From: an uncultured Faecalibacterium sp.
Lineage (GTDB): Bacteria; Bacillota; Clostridia; Oscillospirales; Ruminococcaceae
Assembly (NCBI GenBank): GCA_934524985.1
Contig: CAKSYT010000001.1
Coordinates: 1 to 64,000, forward strand
Length of the DNA: 64,000 bases
Direction of reading: 5' to 3'
Shown here: positions 18,269 through 26,328 of the stretch, piece by piece
Layout of the letters: the number at the start of each line of letters is the position of its first letter
How positions within the stretch are numbered: the first letter of the stretch is position 1
Made by a program: the position numbers and the translations under genes
Notes under the pieces: generated by a model
Databases searched by the model: none
Seen by the model: only the letters and a program-made list of their open reading frames with translations
What the model was told of the DNA's origin: nothing

Positions 18269-19231
18269 TTATTCCGTCTTTGTAGGACGGATGGTCACCT
18301 CGCCGCAGCGCAGCGCCTCGGTGCGGCCACCCTCCCGCTGCACCACCAGCCGCCCGGCATCGTCGATGGAAAGCGCCTGTGCGGCGTAGGTCTCGGTGCC
18401 GGTGCAAACGGTCACCCAGTGGCCGGGCACAAAACAGCGGGCGCGGTACTCGTCCAGACATTCAAAGCCCGGGCACAGCGCCAACAGCTCCCGCCCGATG
18501 GCACCCGCCAGCGCCGCCCGGCTTACCGGGGCGGGGCCGCCGGGGTATAAGCTGCCTGCTTTGGCGGCCAATTCCGGGGGAAAGTCCTCGGCGGTGGCGG
18601 TCAGGTTCAGCCCAATGCCCACCACCAGCCATTCCAGCTGACCGCTTTCAAGGTCGGTGCCGGCCTCGGTCAGGATGCCGCACACCTTTTTGCCCTTGTA
18701 ATACAGGTCGTTCACCCACTTGATGACAAGTTCCAGCCCGCACAGCGTCTGCACCGCCCGGCACACCGCCACCGCCGCACCGATGGTGGCGGTCTGGGCG
18801 TTGGCGGCAGGCAGCGGCGGGCGCAGCACCACCGAGCAGTACACACCCTTGCCCGCAGGGCTGGCAAAGCTGCGTCCCAGCCGCCCGCGCCCGGCAGTCT
18901 GCCCGCCCGCCAGCACCAGCGTGCCGTGGGCAGCGCCTTCCAGCGCCAGCAGCTTTGCGGTGCGGTTGGTGCTTTCCAGTGTGTCGTACAGCTGCACCGG
19001 GGCGGGGTAGGGGCCTACCGCCTCGGCGCAGAAGGGGTCGCCGCCCAGCAGACGGTACCCCCGGCGGGAGGCGGCTTCCAGCGCATAGCCCTGCGCGGTA
19101 AGCGCCGCTGCCGCCTTGTGTACGGCGGCACGGCTGACCCCCAGCTGCTGCGCCAGCTGCTGGCCGGAAATATATGCGCCCTCGGCGGCGCTGAGCGCCT
19201 GTAAAAGCGCCTGACGGGTGGTAGAAGCCAT
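18269..19231 (-). CDS. birA: Bifunctional biotin repressor / biotin-protein ligase
   Basis: BirA attaches biotin to acetyl-CoA carboxylase and other carboxylases and, with its N-terminal helix-turn-helix, represses biotin genes. The 320-residue protein has the winged HTH at about 1-65 (ISGQQLAQQLGVSRAAVHKA), the ligase motif AGRGRLGRSFASP, and KWVNDLYYKGKKVCGILTE, cut here to its core KWVNDLYY. The C-terminal SH3-like domain is present. The ATG has GGAGGA upstream. It is divergent from the sigma factor gene. Confidence 0.93.
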   Translation of the reverse strand: MASTTRQALLQALSAAEGAYISGQQLAQQLGVSRAAVHKAAAALTAQGYALEAASRRGYRLLGGDPFCAEAVGPYPAPVQLYDTLESTNRTAKLLALEGAAHGTLVLAGGQTAGRGRLGRSFASPAGKGVYCSVVLRPPLPAANAQTATIGAAVAVCRAVQTLCGLELVIKWVNDLYYKGKKVCGILTEAGTDLESGQLEWLVVGIGLNLTATAEDFPPELAAKAGSLYPGGPAPVSRAALAGAIGRELLALCPGFECLDEYRARCFVPGHWVTVCTGTETYAAQALSIDDAGRLVVQREGGRTEALRCGEVTIRPTKTE

Positions 19232-19403
19232 GGCGAAAATCCTCCCTGTGTGCTATACTGCTATTGTACCATATCTGCGGAAGAAGAAAAAGTTTGAAAA
19301 TATTTCAGTTTTTTGCAGGAACCGCCGCCGCTGCCTCGTATTAAAGACAGAAGGGCGGCGCAGAGCACCGTATCCAGAACCGGAAAGGAGGCCGTGCAGC
19401 GCG

Positions 19404-19949
19404 TTGACAACACAGGAATTCAGCACGATGGTGCAGAAATATCAGGCGCTCGTGTACACGGTCTGCCACCAGCTGGTACCGGATGTGCAGGAGGCGCAGG
19501 ACCTGACGCAGGAGACCTTTCTGGCGGCGTGGCGGGCCATCGACCGCTGCCCGCCCGGCTTTGAAAAGCAGTGGCTGGCGCGCATCGCGGCCAACAAAGC
19601 CAAGGACTATCTGCGCAGCGCGTGGGTGCGCAAGATGAACACCCCCGGCGACGAGGTGCTGGCGCTGGAGGGCGCGCCGCCCGGTATGCAGCCGGAGCAG
19701 CAGGTGCTGGAAGCGCTGGGCGAAGAGGAGCTTACCGGAATGATCTTAAACCTGCGCGAGCCCTACTGCACGCCCTGCCGTCTGGTGCTGCTGGAGCAGC
19801 ACACCATGGCCGAGGCTGCAAGACTGTGCGGACGTCCGCCCAAAACGGTGGAAGCGCAGGTCTACCGCGCCAAAAAGATGCTGGCGCAGCAGATCTTGCA
19901 AAACGACCGCATACCCTGTGAAAGGAGGAGCGTACATGGAACTGTTTGA
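19404..19949 (+). CDS. RNA polymerase ECF-type sigma factor
   Basis: A 181-residue sigma-70 family protein with region 2 (YQALVYTVCHQLVPDVQEAQ, then DLTQETFLAAWRAID) and region 4 (MAEAARLCGRPPKTVEAQVYRAKKML). It directs RNA polymerase to an unknown regulon. The start is taken as TTG at 19404, 12 nt after AAAGGAGG; an in-frame ATG far upstream has no ribosome site and would add non-homologous sequence. The gene overlaps the next one by 14 bp, the usual coupling of an ECF sigma factor with its anti-sigma factor. Confidence 0.85.
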   Translation: MTTQEFSTMVQKYQALVYTVCHQLVPDVQEAQDLTQETFLAAWRAIDRCPPGFEKQWLARIAANKAKDYLRSAWVRKMNTPGDEVLALEGAPPGMQPEQQVLEALGEEELTGMILNLREPYCTPCRLVLLEQHTMAEAARLCGRPPKTVEAQVYRAKKMLAQQILQNDRIPCERRSVHGTV

Positions 19950-20457
19950 CGTAAAAGGCTGTCTGAGTGAGGAAGGCTTACAGGCACTGGTCGGTGGACA
20001 ATTGGACGAAACGCAGCGGCTGGAAGCCGCCGAGCACCTTGCCTACTGCGACCGCTGCATGGATCACTACACCGCCCTGCTGACCGACGATGTGCTGGAG
20101 CAGCCGCCGCGCTCCGCCCGGGGCGCGGTGATGGGCACCATCTGGATACGGCTGATGCAGAACACATGGGGACGCGCCGCTGTGGCCACCGTAGCCGCCG
20201 TGCTGGCGCTGACCATGTGGCGTGCCGGTACGCTGGAACAGATCCTGCACACCGGGCAGCAGCTGAACACATGGCTGCCGCAGACTACGCAGCAGACCGA
20301 ACCGGAGCTGCTGGGCAAGCCGGTGAAGGACAAAGCGCCGCAGCACTCCACCGCCCCGCTGGGCAAGCCCATAGAGGACAAAAAGCAGCTGACCGAAAAA
20401 CTATCCGATGCACTGGACGCGCTTTTGCACCACAGTGCAGACACCACTGAGAAATGA
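19936..20457 (+). CDS. Anti-sigma factor with zinc-finger-like N terminus
   Basis: A 173-residue protein. The N-terminal EAAEHLAYCDRCMDHY has the HxxxCxxC pattern of zf-HC2 anti-sigma domains. A membrane helix lies near residues 77-93 (AAVATVAAVLALTMW), followed by an extracytoplasmic Gln/Thr/Lys-rich tail with repeated LGKPxxDK units. It should hold the upstream sigma factor inactive at the membrane. ATG at 19936 is chosen because AAAGGAGG (19921-19928) lies 7 nt away. Confidence 0.8.
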   Translation: MELFDVKGCLSEEGLQALVGGQLDETQRLEAAEHLAYCDRCMDHYTALLTDDVLEQPPRSARGAVMGTIWIRLMQNTWGRAAVATVAAVLALTMWRAGTLEQILHTGQQLNTWLPQTTQQTEPELLGKPVKDKAPQHSTAPLGKPIEDKKQLTEKLSDALDALLHHSADTTEK

Positions 20458-20468
20458 GGGAACTGATT

Positions 20469-21194
20469 ATGAAGAAAAACGGGATCCTGACCCTGCTGTT
20501 TGCCTGCATCCCCGGTGCGGGGCAGATGTATCAGGGCTATATGAAGCGGGGGCTCTCGCTCATCACAATGTTCTGCCTGTTCATCATGGCAGGCTCTATC
20601 ACGGGGCTGGAGGCGCTGGCGATCGGCTGCATCGTTGCGTGGATGTACAGCTTTTTCGATACCTTGAACCTCCGCGCGCAGCTGGCGGCAGAAAAAGCCC
20701 CGGAGGACGATTATCTGGTGCACTTTAATTGGCACGATGCCCGCATGACCCAGTTCATGGGCGAGAGCCACAAGCTGGTGGGCTGGGGGCTCATCGCATT
20801 GGGCGCGATCGTGTTCTACAACAACATCATCATGCGGGTGCTGGGCGATGTGATGTGGCGCTGGGGACAGGATAACCCCGTCTTCCGCGCCATCTACCTG
20901 ATGCTGGATGCCCTGCCGCAGATCGTGGTCTGTGTGGCGCTGATCGTGTGCGGTATGTGGCTGGTGCGCGGCCCGAAAAACAAAAAGGGCAAGCAGCCCG
21001 CCGAGGAGGAACCCGAGGACTTCCACGCCTACACGGCTGCGCCGCAGGCAGAGAATGAAGCAGACGCTGCGGACACCGCGGACATGGATACCCATTTTGC
21101 CATGCCGGAGCTTTCGGCGCTGCTGGGTGAGCCGGTGACCGGCGCAGAACAGGGCGAGACCCCTGCGGAGGATGACGATGACCGAGCAGAATAA
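20469..21194 (+). CDS. Membrane protein of the ECF sigma operon
   Basis: A 241-residue protein with a TM2-like N terminus (ILTLLFACIPGAGQMYQGYMKRG, core PGAGQMYQGYMKRG) giving two helices, then two further helices around 100-120 and 150-165, and an acidic cytoplasmic tail. TM2 domains of this type occur in many Clostridia; the function is unknown. The ATG at 20469 follows TGAGGGA; another ATG at 20454 overlaps the anti-sigma stop (ATGA). Likely a target or partner of the sigma system. Confidence 0.75.
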   Translation: MKKNGILTLLFACIPGAGQMYQGYMKRGLSLITMFCLFIMAGSITGLEALAIGCIVAWMYSFFDTLNLRAQLAAEKAPEDDYLVHFNWHDARMTQFMGESHKLVGWGLIALGAIVFYNNIIMRVLGDVMWRWGQDNPVFRAIYLMLDALPQIVVCVALIVCGMWLVRGPKNKKGKQPAEEEPEDFHAYTAAPQAENEADAADTADMDTHFAMPELSALLGEPVTGAEQGETPAEDDDDRAE

Positions 21195-22011
21195 GACCCC
21201 CTTGACGGCACAGCCGGGCAGTGCGCCCGCGCCGGAGCGCAAGCCCGCAGAAAAGCCCCTGCGCCGGGTGGGCAGCCTGACCTTGGGCGCGTGCCTTATC
21301 GCGGCGGGCGTGTTCTTTCTGCTGTATTTCTTCGTGCCGGGCTTTGATGTGCAGCTGACCTTGAAAATCGCCCCGGCGGTGGCGCTGGTGCTGCTGGGGT
21401 GCGAGGTGCTGTTCTTTGCCGCCCGCCCCGGCCGCTGGAAGTACGATTTTGTGTCCGTGCTGGTCTGTCTGGTGCTGATGGCGGGCTGCTTCTGCATGGC
21501 AATGCTGCCCATGGTGTGGGATGAGTTGAGCGGCGAAAACCAGCAGACCATGAACCGCCTGAGCACACAGGCCATTGATGAACTGTACACCGCCTATAAG
21601 CGGGACGCGCAGGACATTGCCATCCAGAACATCAGCGGCTGGCTGTACCTGAACGGTGCAAAGGCCGAGACCTTGCAGCAGGCCGCCGCCCTGCCCGCCG
21701 GGGATACCTGCCTGACTTTGACTGTGGAGCTGTTCGGCCCTTACGACAGCGCCGCCGCCTTTGCCCGGGACTGCTACACCCTGACCGCATTGGCAAAGCA
21801 GTGCACCGTGCCGCCGGAAAAGCTGCACTTTACATGGGACGCCCGCAGCGCGGCAGAAAGCAGCCTGAACACCGGCAGTCTGCTGTACACCGAGGATTAT
21901 TCGCTGGACCTGAGCGGCGCTGTGCAGCTGGACTGGACAGTGCAGCAGATGGAGCAGCAGACCGAGACCGAGTATCTGCTGGACGCAGAGAATATTCCCG
22001 ATGAGGATTAA
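21178..22011 (+). CDS. Membrane protein of the ECF sigma operon (LiaF/DUF5668-like N terminus)
   Basis: A 277-residue protein with a charged N-terminal tail, three or four closely spaced helices (about residues 28-110; LTLGACLIAAGVFFLLYFF) and a large C-terminal extracytoplasmic or cytoplasmic domain without recognised motifs. The helix arrangement recalls LiaI/DUF5668 envelope-stress proteins, a weak match. It overlaps the previous gene by 17 bp. A strong terminator ends the four-gene operon. Confidence 0.7.
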   Translation: MTEQNKTPLTAQPGSAPAPERKPAEKPLRRVGSLTLGACLIAAGVFFLLYFFVPGFDVQLTLKIAPAVALVLLGCEVLFFAARPGRWKYDFVSVLVCLVLMAGCFCMAMLPMVWDELSGENQQTMNRLSTQAIDELYTAYKRDAQDIAIQNISGWLYLNGAKAETLQQAAALPAGDTCLTLTVELFGPYDSAAAFARDCYTLTALAKQCTVPPEKLHFTWDARSAAESSLNTGSLLYTEDYSLDLSGAVQLDWTVQQMEQQTETEYLLDAENIPDED

Positions 22012-22046
22012 AAAATACCGCCGCACAGCTGTGCGGCGGTATTTTT
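22011..22046 (+). terminator. Terminator of the ECF sigma operon
   Basis: Near-perfect palindrome AAAAATACCGCCGCACAG / CTGTGCGGCGGTATTTTT starting at the stop codon. Confidence 0.9.
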
Positions 22047-22071
22047 GCGGTGCGGCTGAAAGGATAAACGA

Positions 22072-22105
22072 AAAACGCCCCGAAGTCCTAAGACTTCAGG
22101 GCGTT
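22072..22105 (-). terminator. Terminator of tRNA-Thr
   Basis: Read on the - strand, AAACGCCCTGAAGTC pairs with GACTTCGGGGCGTTT around TTAG, followed by TTCGTTT, 6 nt after the tRNA 3' end. Confidence 0.85.
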
Positions 22106-22110
22106 TGAGC

Positions 22111-22186
<76 letters not shown>

Positions 22187-22270
22187 ACATCACAGCCCAA
22201 TCAGTATAGCACAGCTCGAATGGTTTTGCAAGCGTTTTTTGCAAAAAATAATATTTTTGCGCAAAAAGAA

Positions 22271-22296
22271 CCCGGAGCATCCGCAGACGCTCCGGG
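22271..22296. repeat. CCGCAGA-loop hairpin, short copy
   Basis: CCCGGAGCATC and GACGCTCCGGG pair with one G-U/A-C type mismatch around CGCA. It lies just downstream of the gene ending at 22314 and may serve as its terminator (T-rich sequence follows on the - strand). Confidence 0.6.
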
Positions 22297-22313
22297 AACA
22301 CGGTAAATTATGT

Positions 22314-22982
22314 TTACTTTGCCAGACTGCTCAGGATGGGGTCGCACTGCTCTACGGTGGAGGAGAGCATCAGGTTGTAGGCGGTGACCATTTCCTGAAT
22401 GGCGGTGCGGTTCTCCTTGGTCAGGGCGTAGCTCTGGGTGGTGCCGTCCCGGCCGACGAACACGGCGGTGACGCTCTTGGCGTTCAGCCACTCGCTCAGC
22501 AGGCTGATCTCTTCATCGCTCAGCTGGAACAGTTCCAGATCGAACCAGCAGCCCAGATCCTGATCGTAGCCGCCGCCGTACTCCTCGTCACAGGTGAAGG
22601 TGTACATGTTGTCATCAGCGGTCACGTTGACCGTCTTGATGTCCAGCTTCTTGCTGCCTGCGTAGGTCAGGATCATGTTGAAGGCGATGCCGTCGTTCTG
22701 CACGAACATATAGGGGTACAGCCCGCAGGACTTTTTGGCCATGCTGGCCTGCTCCTGCGGAGAGGAAAGATCCCAGCCGCCAGTCTCCTCATCGTAGGTG
22801 ACGGTGAACTTGGAAAAAGCGGTCTTGAGCTCGGCATCACTGGGGGCGGCGTTGGTAGCCTCCACCGCAGCAGGGGCAGCGGGCAGTGCGGGCGCAGCAG
22901 CCGAAGCGGCCATGCCGCCGCACAGCATGGCGGCAGCACACAGACCGGCAACGACGCGCCGGAACAAACGGGATGATCTCAT
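22314..22982 (-). CDS. Putative secreted protein
   Basis: A 222-residue protein with a signal peptide (MRSSRLFRRVVAGLCAAAML, likely cleaved after ASAAA) and an Ala/Pro linker. The mature part has two sequence blocks, FTVTYDEETGGWDLSS and YTFTCDEEYGGGYDQDLG, each with an acidic turn and Gly-rich loop. No family is recognised. RBS AAAGGAG. It stands alone, with a hairpin at its 3' end. Confidence 0.75.
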   Translation of the reverse strand: MRSSRLFRRVVAGLCAAAMLCGGMAASAAAPALPAAPAAVEATNAAPSDAELKTAFSKFTVTYDEETGGWDLSSPQEQASMAKKSCGLYPYMFVQNDGIAFNMILTYAGSKKLDIKTVNVTADDNMYTFTCDEEYGGGYDQDLGCWFDLELFQLSDEEISLLSEWLNAKSVTAVFVGRDGTTQSYALTKENRTAIQEMVTAYNLMLSSTVEQCDPILSSLAK

Positions 22983-23107
22983 AAGTCAGTACTCCTTTCC
23001 ATTTTCGAAGGGGAAACTCTGGCTTCAGTATACCGCAGCACGGCGGAAAAGCAAGAAAACTGTCACGAAACGCCCTGCCGCTGTCACGAAACGACTTTCG
23101 CTTGCCT

Positions 23108-24802
23108 TTAGCCCACCTGATGCTCCTCCAGCCAGCGGGTCATCTGCTGGGCAATGCCCTTGACGCTGCCCTCTTCAAAAGGTACCTTCAGCCCGGCGGT
23201 CTGCATCAGCTCGGTGTAGCTGGCAAGACCGGCGCGGCGCACCAGCTTGAGGTAGCGCTCCCATGCGTCCTTGTGGTCGTCAAGGCTCAGCAGGAAGAAC
23301 TGCAAGGCTGCCATGGTGGACAGGCAGTAGTCGATATAGTAGAAGGGGCATTCGTAGATGTGCAGCTGGCGCTGCCAACCGGCACCGCGCCCGTAGAAGG
23401 GCAGATTGTCAAAATCGATCCACGGACGGTACTTCTTTTCCAGCTTGAGCCACTCGGCGTTGCGCTGGTCGGGGGTCAGGTCGGGGTTCTGGTACATGAT
23501 ATGCTGGAACTCGTCCACGGCGCAGCCGTAGGCAAGGAACACAAAGCTGTCCTCGGCGTGGAGCAGGGCATACTTCTCGGTGTCCTTGCCGAACAGCAGG
23601 TGGTGCCACGGCGCGGTGAGGAACTCCATGGCCATGGAGTGGATCTCGGCGCTCTCCATGGCGGGGCATTCCAGATCGGCAGGCACGTTGGGGTCGCGCT
23701 CGGCCACATAGCCCTCAAAGGCGTGGCCGCACTCGTGGGTCAGCACGTCCACATCGCCGGAGGTGTTGTTCCAGTTGGCAAAGATGAAGGGTGCCTTGTA
23801 GCTGGGCAGGCTGGTCATGTAGCCGCCGGACATCTTGCCGGGACGGCTTTCCACGTCAAACAGCTCGTTGTCCTGCATAAAGTCGATGAACTCGGCGGTC
23901 TCGGGGCTCAGCTCGTGGTACATGGTGCGGGCAGCGTCCATGCGTGCCTGATAGCCCGGGATGGGCTTGGGGTTGCCGTCCTTGAAGATGATGGGCAGGT
24001 CGGTGAAGGTGGGGTGGGTGATGCCGGTGCGCTTGGCACGCATGGCCATCACCTTTTGCAGTTCGGGCACAACGTCCCTTGCCACCTGATCCCGGAAGGC
24101 CTGAATCTCGGCCTGTCCGTAGCCGATGCGGTTCATGCGCACATAGGAAAGCTCGCTGTAATCCTTGTAGCCCAGCACCTGTGCCTGCTGGTTCAGGTTC
24201 TTGACGATCTTGGTGTACAGTGCGTCCAGTTCGTCCCGGTGGGCGTCAAAGTAACCGGCCTCGGCCTCGTAGGCGGCGCGGCGCACGGCGGGGTCCAGAT
24301 CCTCTTTGTAGGGGCCCAGCTGGGGGATGGTCAGCTGCTTGCCGTCCAGCTCCACCAGTGCGCCGCCGTAGATCTGCTGGTACTGGCTGACCAGCGCGTT
24401 GAACTCCTGCTGCAGTTCCACGGTGCGGTCGTCCATGCCCAGCACGGCGTTCTTCATACCGGCCACGCAGGTGGTGCCGAAGTGCTCGGTGAGCGCCTCC
24501 ACATAGGGGTTTGCCAGAAACGCCCGGCTGATCTCCACGCTGGCGTTGGTCACAGCGGGGCCGTTGGCATCAAAAAAGTCCTGCTCGGCCTTCCAGTAGG
24601 CATCGCGGGTGTCGCAGGTGTAGTGGATGTTGGCCAGCTGGGAGGCGGTGGTGTAGTCTGCAAAAGCGCGGCTCTGCTCGTAGTACACCTGAATGAGGGC
24701 ATCGCCGTCCGGGGCATCGGCGGCCTTGGCGGCCAGCTGCTTGCACCGTGCCAGCAGGGCGTCGATGTCCGGGCGGGTATAGGTCATTTCGCTGAATTTC
24801 AT
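23108..24802 (-). CDS. M3 family oligoendopeptidase (PepF-like)
   Basis: A 564-residue zinc metallopeptidase that cleaves short peptides in the cytoplasm. The active site reads LTHECGHAFEGY, i.e. HExxH, and the third zinc ligand is in the downstream ESAEIHSMAMEFL stretch. The C-terminal helical part (FYYIDYCLSTMAALQFF) matches the PepF/M3B oligopeptidase family of Firmicutes. The length is typical of this shorter PepF group. RBS GGAAAGGAAA precedes the ATG. Monocistronic. Confidence 0.93.
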   Translation of the reverse strand: MKFSEMTYTRPDIDALLARCKQLAAKAADAPDGDALIQVYYEQSRAFADYTTASQLANIHYTCDTRDAYWKAEQDFFDANGPAVTNASVEISRAFLANPYVEALTEHFGTTCVAGMKNAVLGMDDRTVELQQEFNALVSQYQQIYGGALVELDGKQLTIPQLGPYKEDLDPAVRRAAYEAEAGYFDAHRDELDALYTKIVKNLNQQAQVLGYKDYSELSYVRMNRIGYGQAEIQAFRDQVARDVVPELQKVMAMRAKRTGITHPTFTDLPIIFKDGNPKPIPGYQARMDAARTMYHELSPETAEFIDFMQDNELFDVESRPGKMSGGYMTSLPSYKAPFIFANWNNTSGDVDVLTHECGHAFEGYVAERDPNVPADLECPAMESAEIHSMAMEFLTAPWHHLLFGKDTEKYALLHAEDSFVFLAYGCAVDEFQHIMYQNPDLTPDQRNAEWLKLEKKYRPWIDFDNLPFYGRGAGWQRQLHIYECPFYYIDYCLSTMAALQFFLLSLDDHKDAWERYLKLVRRAGLASYTELMQTAGLKVPFEEGSVKGIAQQMTRWLEEHQVG

Positions 24803-24966
24803 GGAAAATTTCCTTTCCGGGGCAGTTTCCCCTTTGGTATCTTGTGTTCATCTTACCACGTTCTGCGCCAAAAGAAAAGAGGGAGACAGGCAGGCAAAAG
24901 TCCTACGTTTATACAACACTGCCAAAAATAAAAACGCTCCTTTGGCAAAGATGTCTGTTTGAGCGC

Positions 24967-24995
24967 TTGCGGAGCGGCAAAAAAAGGATTATAAT
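24967..24995 (+). promoter_or_regulatory. Promoter of the THF riboswitch-folT transcript
   Basis: TTGCGG (24967-24972), 17 nt, TATAAT (24990-24995). Transcription would begin near 25002, just at the aptamer. Confidence 0.65.
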
Positions 24996-25003
24996 GGCAT
25001 CAT

Positions 25004-25102
25004 CAACAGAGTAAGACCCTGCGCGTTAAGTGCCGCATCAACGGGGAGTTGTGCTGCGGACGAAGGTGTTGACCGCGGTGCAGGGCCTGCATCCCGCTGC
25101 TG
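25004..25102 (+). promoter_or_regulatory. Tetrahydrofolate (THF) riboswitch aptamer
   Basis: The conserved THF aptamer blocks appear in order: GAGTAAG, GCGCGTTAAGTG, a P3 stem (CCGCA with TGCGG), ACGAAGGTG, CCGCGGTG and TGCATCCCGCT. P2 pairs ACCCTGC with GCAGGG, and P1 pairs CAACAG with CTGCTG (one mismatch). I compared it from memory with the streptococcal folT aptamer, which shows the same blocks at like spacing. It precedes a FolT-like transporter gene and a terminator, so folate binding probably stops transcription. Confidence 0.88.
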
Positions 25103-25168
25103 CATGGACTTGGGTGCAGGCGAGAGCCGTCTGCGGTTTTTGCCCGGAAGTGAATGTTGTTGGAATTC

Positions 25169-25210
25169 ACGCCCTCCTTTGTGCGGTCTGTCACAGGGGA
25201 GGGCGTTTTT
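25169..25210 (+). terminator. Riboswitch-controlled intrinsic terminator
   Basis: ACGCCCTCC pairs with GGAGGGCGT (25198-25206), followed by TTTTT, between the aptamer and the folT ribosome site. A competing hairpin, GTGAATgttgttggAATTCAC (25150-25169), overlaps its left arm and could act as antiterminator. Confidence 0.8.
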
Positions 25211-25250
25211 GCGTCCTGCCTGCTGTTCCTTTTTAAGGAGGACAACTACG

Positions 25251-25763
25251 ATGAACGACAAAAAAACTTCGGTGCGTACCCTGACCATGCTGGCTTTGCT
25301 GGTAGCCATGAGCATCGTGTTCAGCCGTGTGCTGAGCATCTCTACCGGCTTCGTCCGGTTCAATCTGGGCAGTCTGCCGGTGCTGCTGGCGGCGGTGGTG
25401 TTCGGCCCAGGCGCAGGCTTTGCGGTGGGTGCAGTAGCCGATATCATCGGCGGTGTGCTGGCGGGCTACGCCATCAACCCGCTTATTACCCTTGGCGCGG
25501 GTGCCATCGGTTTAGTGGCGGGCTTTGCATGGCAGAAGCTGAGCAGCCTTTCCACCAACCTGCGGCTGGCAGCCAGCGTGCTGCTGGGGCACTTTGTGGG
25601 CTCCATGGTCATCACCTCGCTGGCGCTGCGCCTGTTTTACGGCTATCCGTGGGCAACACTGGCAGTGCGCATCCCCAACGCCCTCATCCTGAGCGCCGTG
25701 AACGTTGTGCTGCTGCGCATCCTGCTGGAAAACCGCAGCCTGATGAAGCTGGCAAAGAAGTAA
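25251..25763 (+). CDS. folT: Folate ECF transporter S component FolT
   Basis: A 170-residue substrate-binding subunit of an energy-coupling-factor transporter, with five to six helices. SISTGFVRFNLGSLPVLLA followed by VVFGPGAGFAVGAVADIIGG is the typical S-component pattern, and the C-terminal helix ends in RSLMKLAKK. Folate specificity is inferred from the THF riboswitch upstream and from folC downstream. The ATG at 25251 has AAGGAGG 9 nt away. The A/T components of the transporter are not in the window. Confidence 0.88.
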   Translation: MNDKKTSVRTLTMLALLVAMSIVFSRVLSISTGFVRFNLGSLPVLLAAVVFGPGAGFAVGAVADIIGGVLAGYAINPLITLGAGAIGLVAGFAWQKLSSLSTNLRLAASVLLGHFVGSMVITSLALRLFYGYPWATLAVRIPNALILSAVNVVLLRILLENRSLMKLAKK

Positions 25764-25972
25764 GAGACTCTCTCAGCCGGGGGATGTTCTCTTTTGACAC
25801 CAAAAGAGAACCAGAAAAGTGCCAGCGATTTCGACGCGCTGGATCCACGAAAAAGGGGCTGCTCGCCCCTTTTAACCCCAAAGGGGTAGGCTGCACCGGA
25901 AAAAACTGAAGATTCACGCCTGTTCGGCGTGAAGATCTTTTAACCGTTTTTTCCGGCTCCGCCGATTTGAAA

Positions 25973-26130
25973 CCCTCTCAGGCGCTCCCGCGCCAGCTCC
26001 CCCGAAGGGGGAGCCAAGGTCTAAAGCTCGTTGCTAAAGTTTTAGGTGCAATGAGGAAGTTTCCGGCAGTGCTCTTGCCTCTCCCTTTGGGAGAGGTGGC
26101 AGTGAGCGAAGCGAACTGACGGAGAGGGCG
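25973..26130. repeat. Paired CCCTCTC-type intergenic repeats in opposite orientation
   Basis: The left unit begins CCCTCTCAGGCGCTCC and contains the hairpin GCTCCCCCGAAGGGGGAGC. The right unit contains GCCTCTCCCTTTGGGAGAGG and ends GACGGAGAGGG, so together they read as an inverted pair about 158 bp long. Similar repeats are widespread between genes in gut Clostridia. Confidence 0.6.
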
Positions 26131-26212
26131 AGGCCGCTAACCGCAGCGCCGCGCTTTCGCAGAAAGCGGTGCTGCAAATGCCGTTTTCCCCCACGACCCC
26201 TCCTGTGAAAAA

Positions 26213-26312
26213 GGGGTTCTGAAAAGCCCGCAGGCTTTTCAGAACCCCAAATTAAAAATCTTCTTTCCGCTATTTATGCGCAGAGCGAAGCGCATTCCAA
26301 ATCGTGATCTTG
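26213..26312 (+). repeat. CCGCAGA-loop hairpin repeat, full copy
   Basis: GGGGTTCTGAAAAGC pairs with the arm ending at 26248. The tail AAATTAAAAATCTTC, TTTCCGCT and ATTCCAAATCGTGATC matches the copies at 1539 and 18159. Its 5' part (GACCCCTCCTGTGAAAAA) matches the copy at 44910 read in reverse. Confidence 0.7.
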
Positions 26313-26328
26313 AATCGAGGCAGTATCT

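Larger units (their letters stand above)
25764..26328. repeat. Gene-free stretch packed with palindromic repeats
   Basis: No gene is seen in these 565 bases. They hold several hairpins: TTCTCTTTTG/AAAAGAGAA near 25790, AAAAGGGG/CCCCTTTT (25854-25873), and a long one with CCGGAAAAAA arms (about 25893-25960). A pair of oppositely oriented CCCTCTC/GGGAGAGG units lies at about 25973-26130, then a full copy of the CCGCAGA-loop repeat (about 26142-26312; hairpin 26213-26248). folC begins right after. Confidence 0.6.

Noticed and set aside
23102..24931. Open frame of 609 codons on the + strand
   Set aside because: Shadow of the M3 peptidase gene on the - strand, which has a clear HExxH site and ribosome site.
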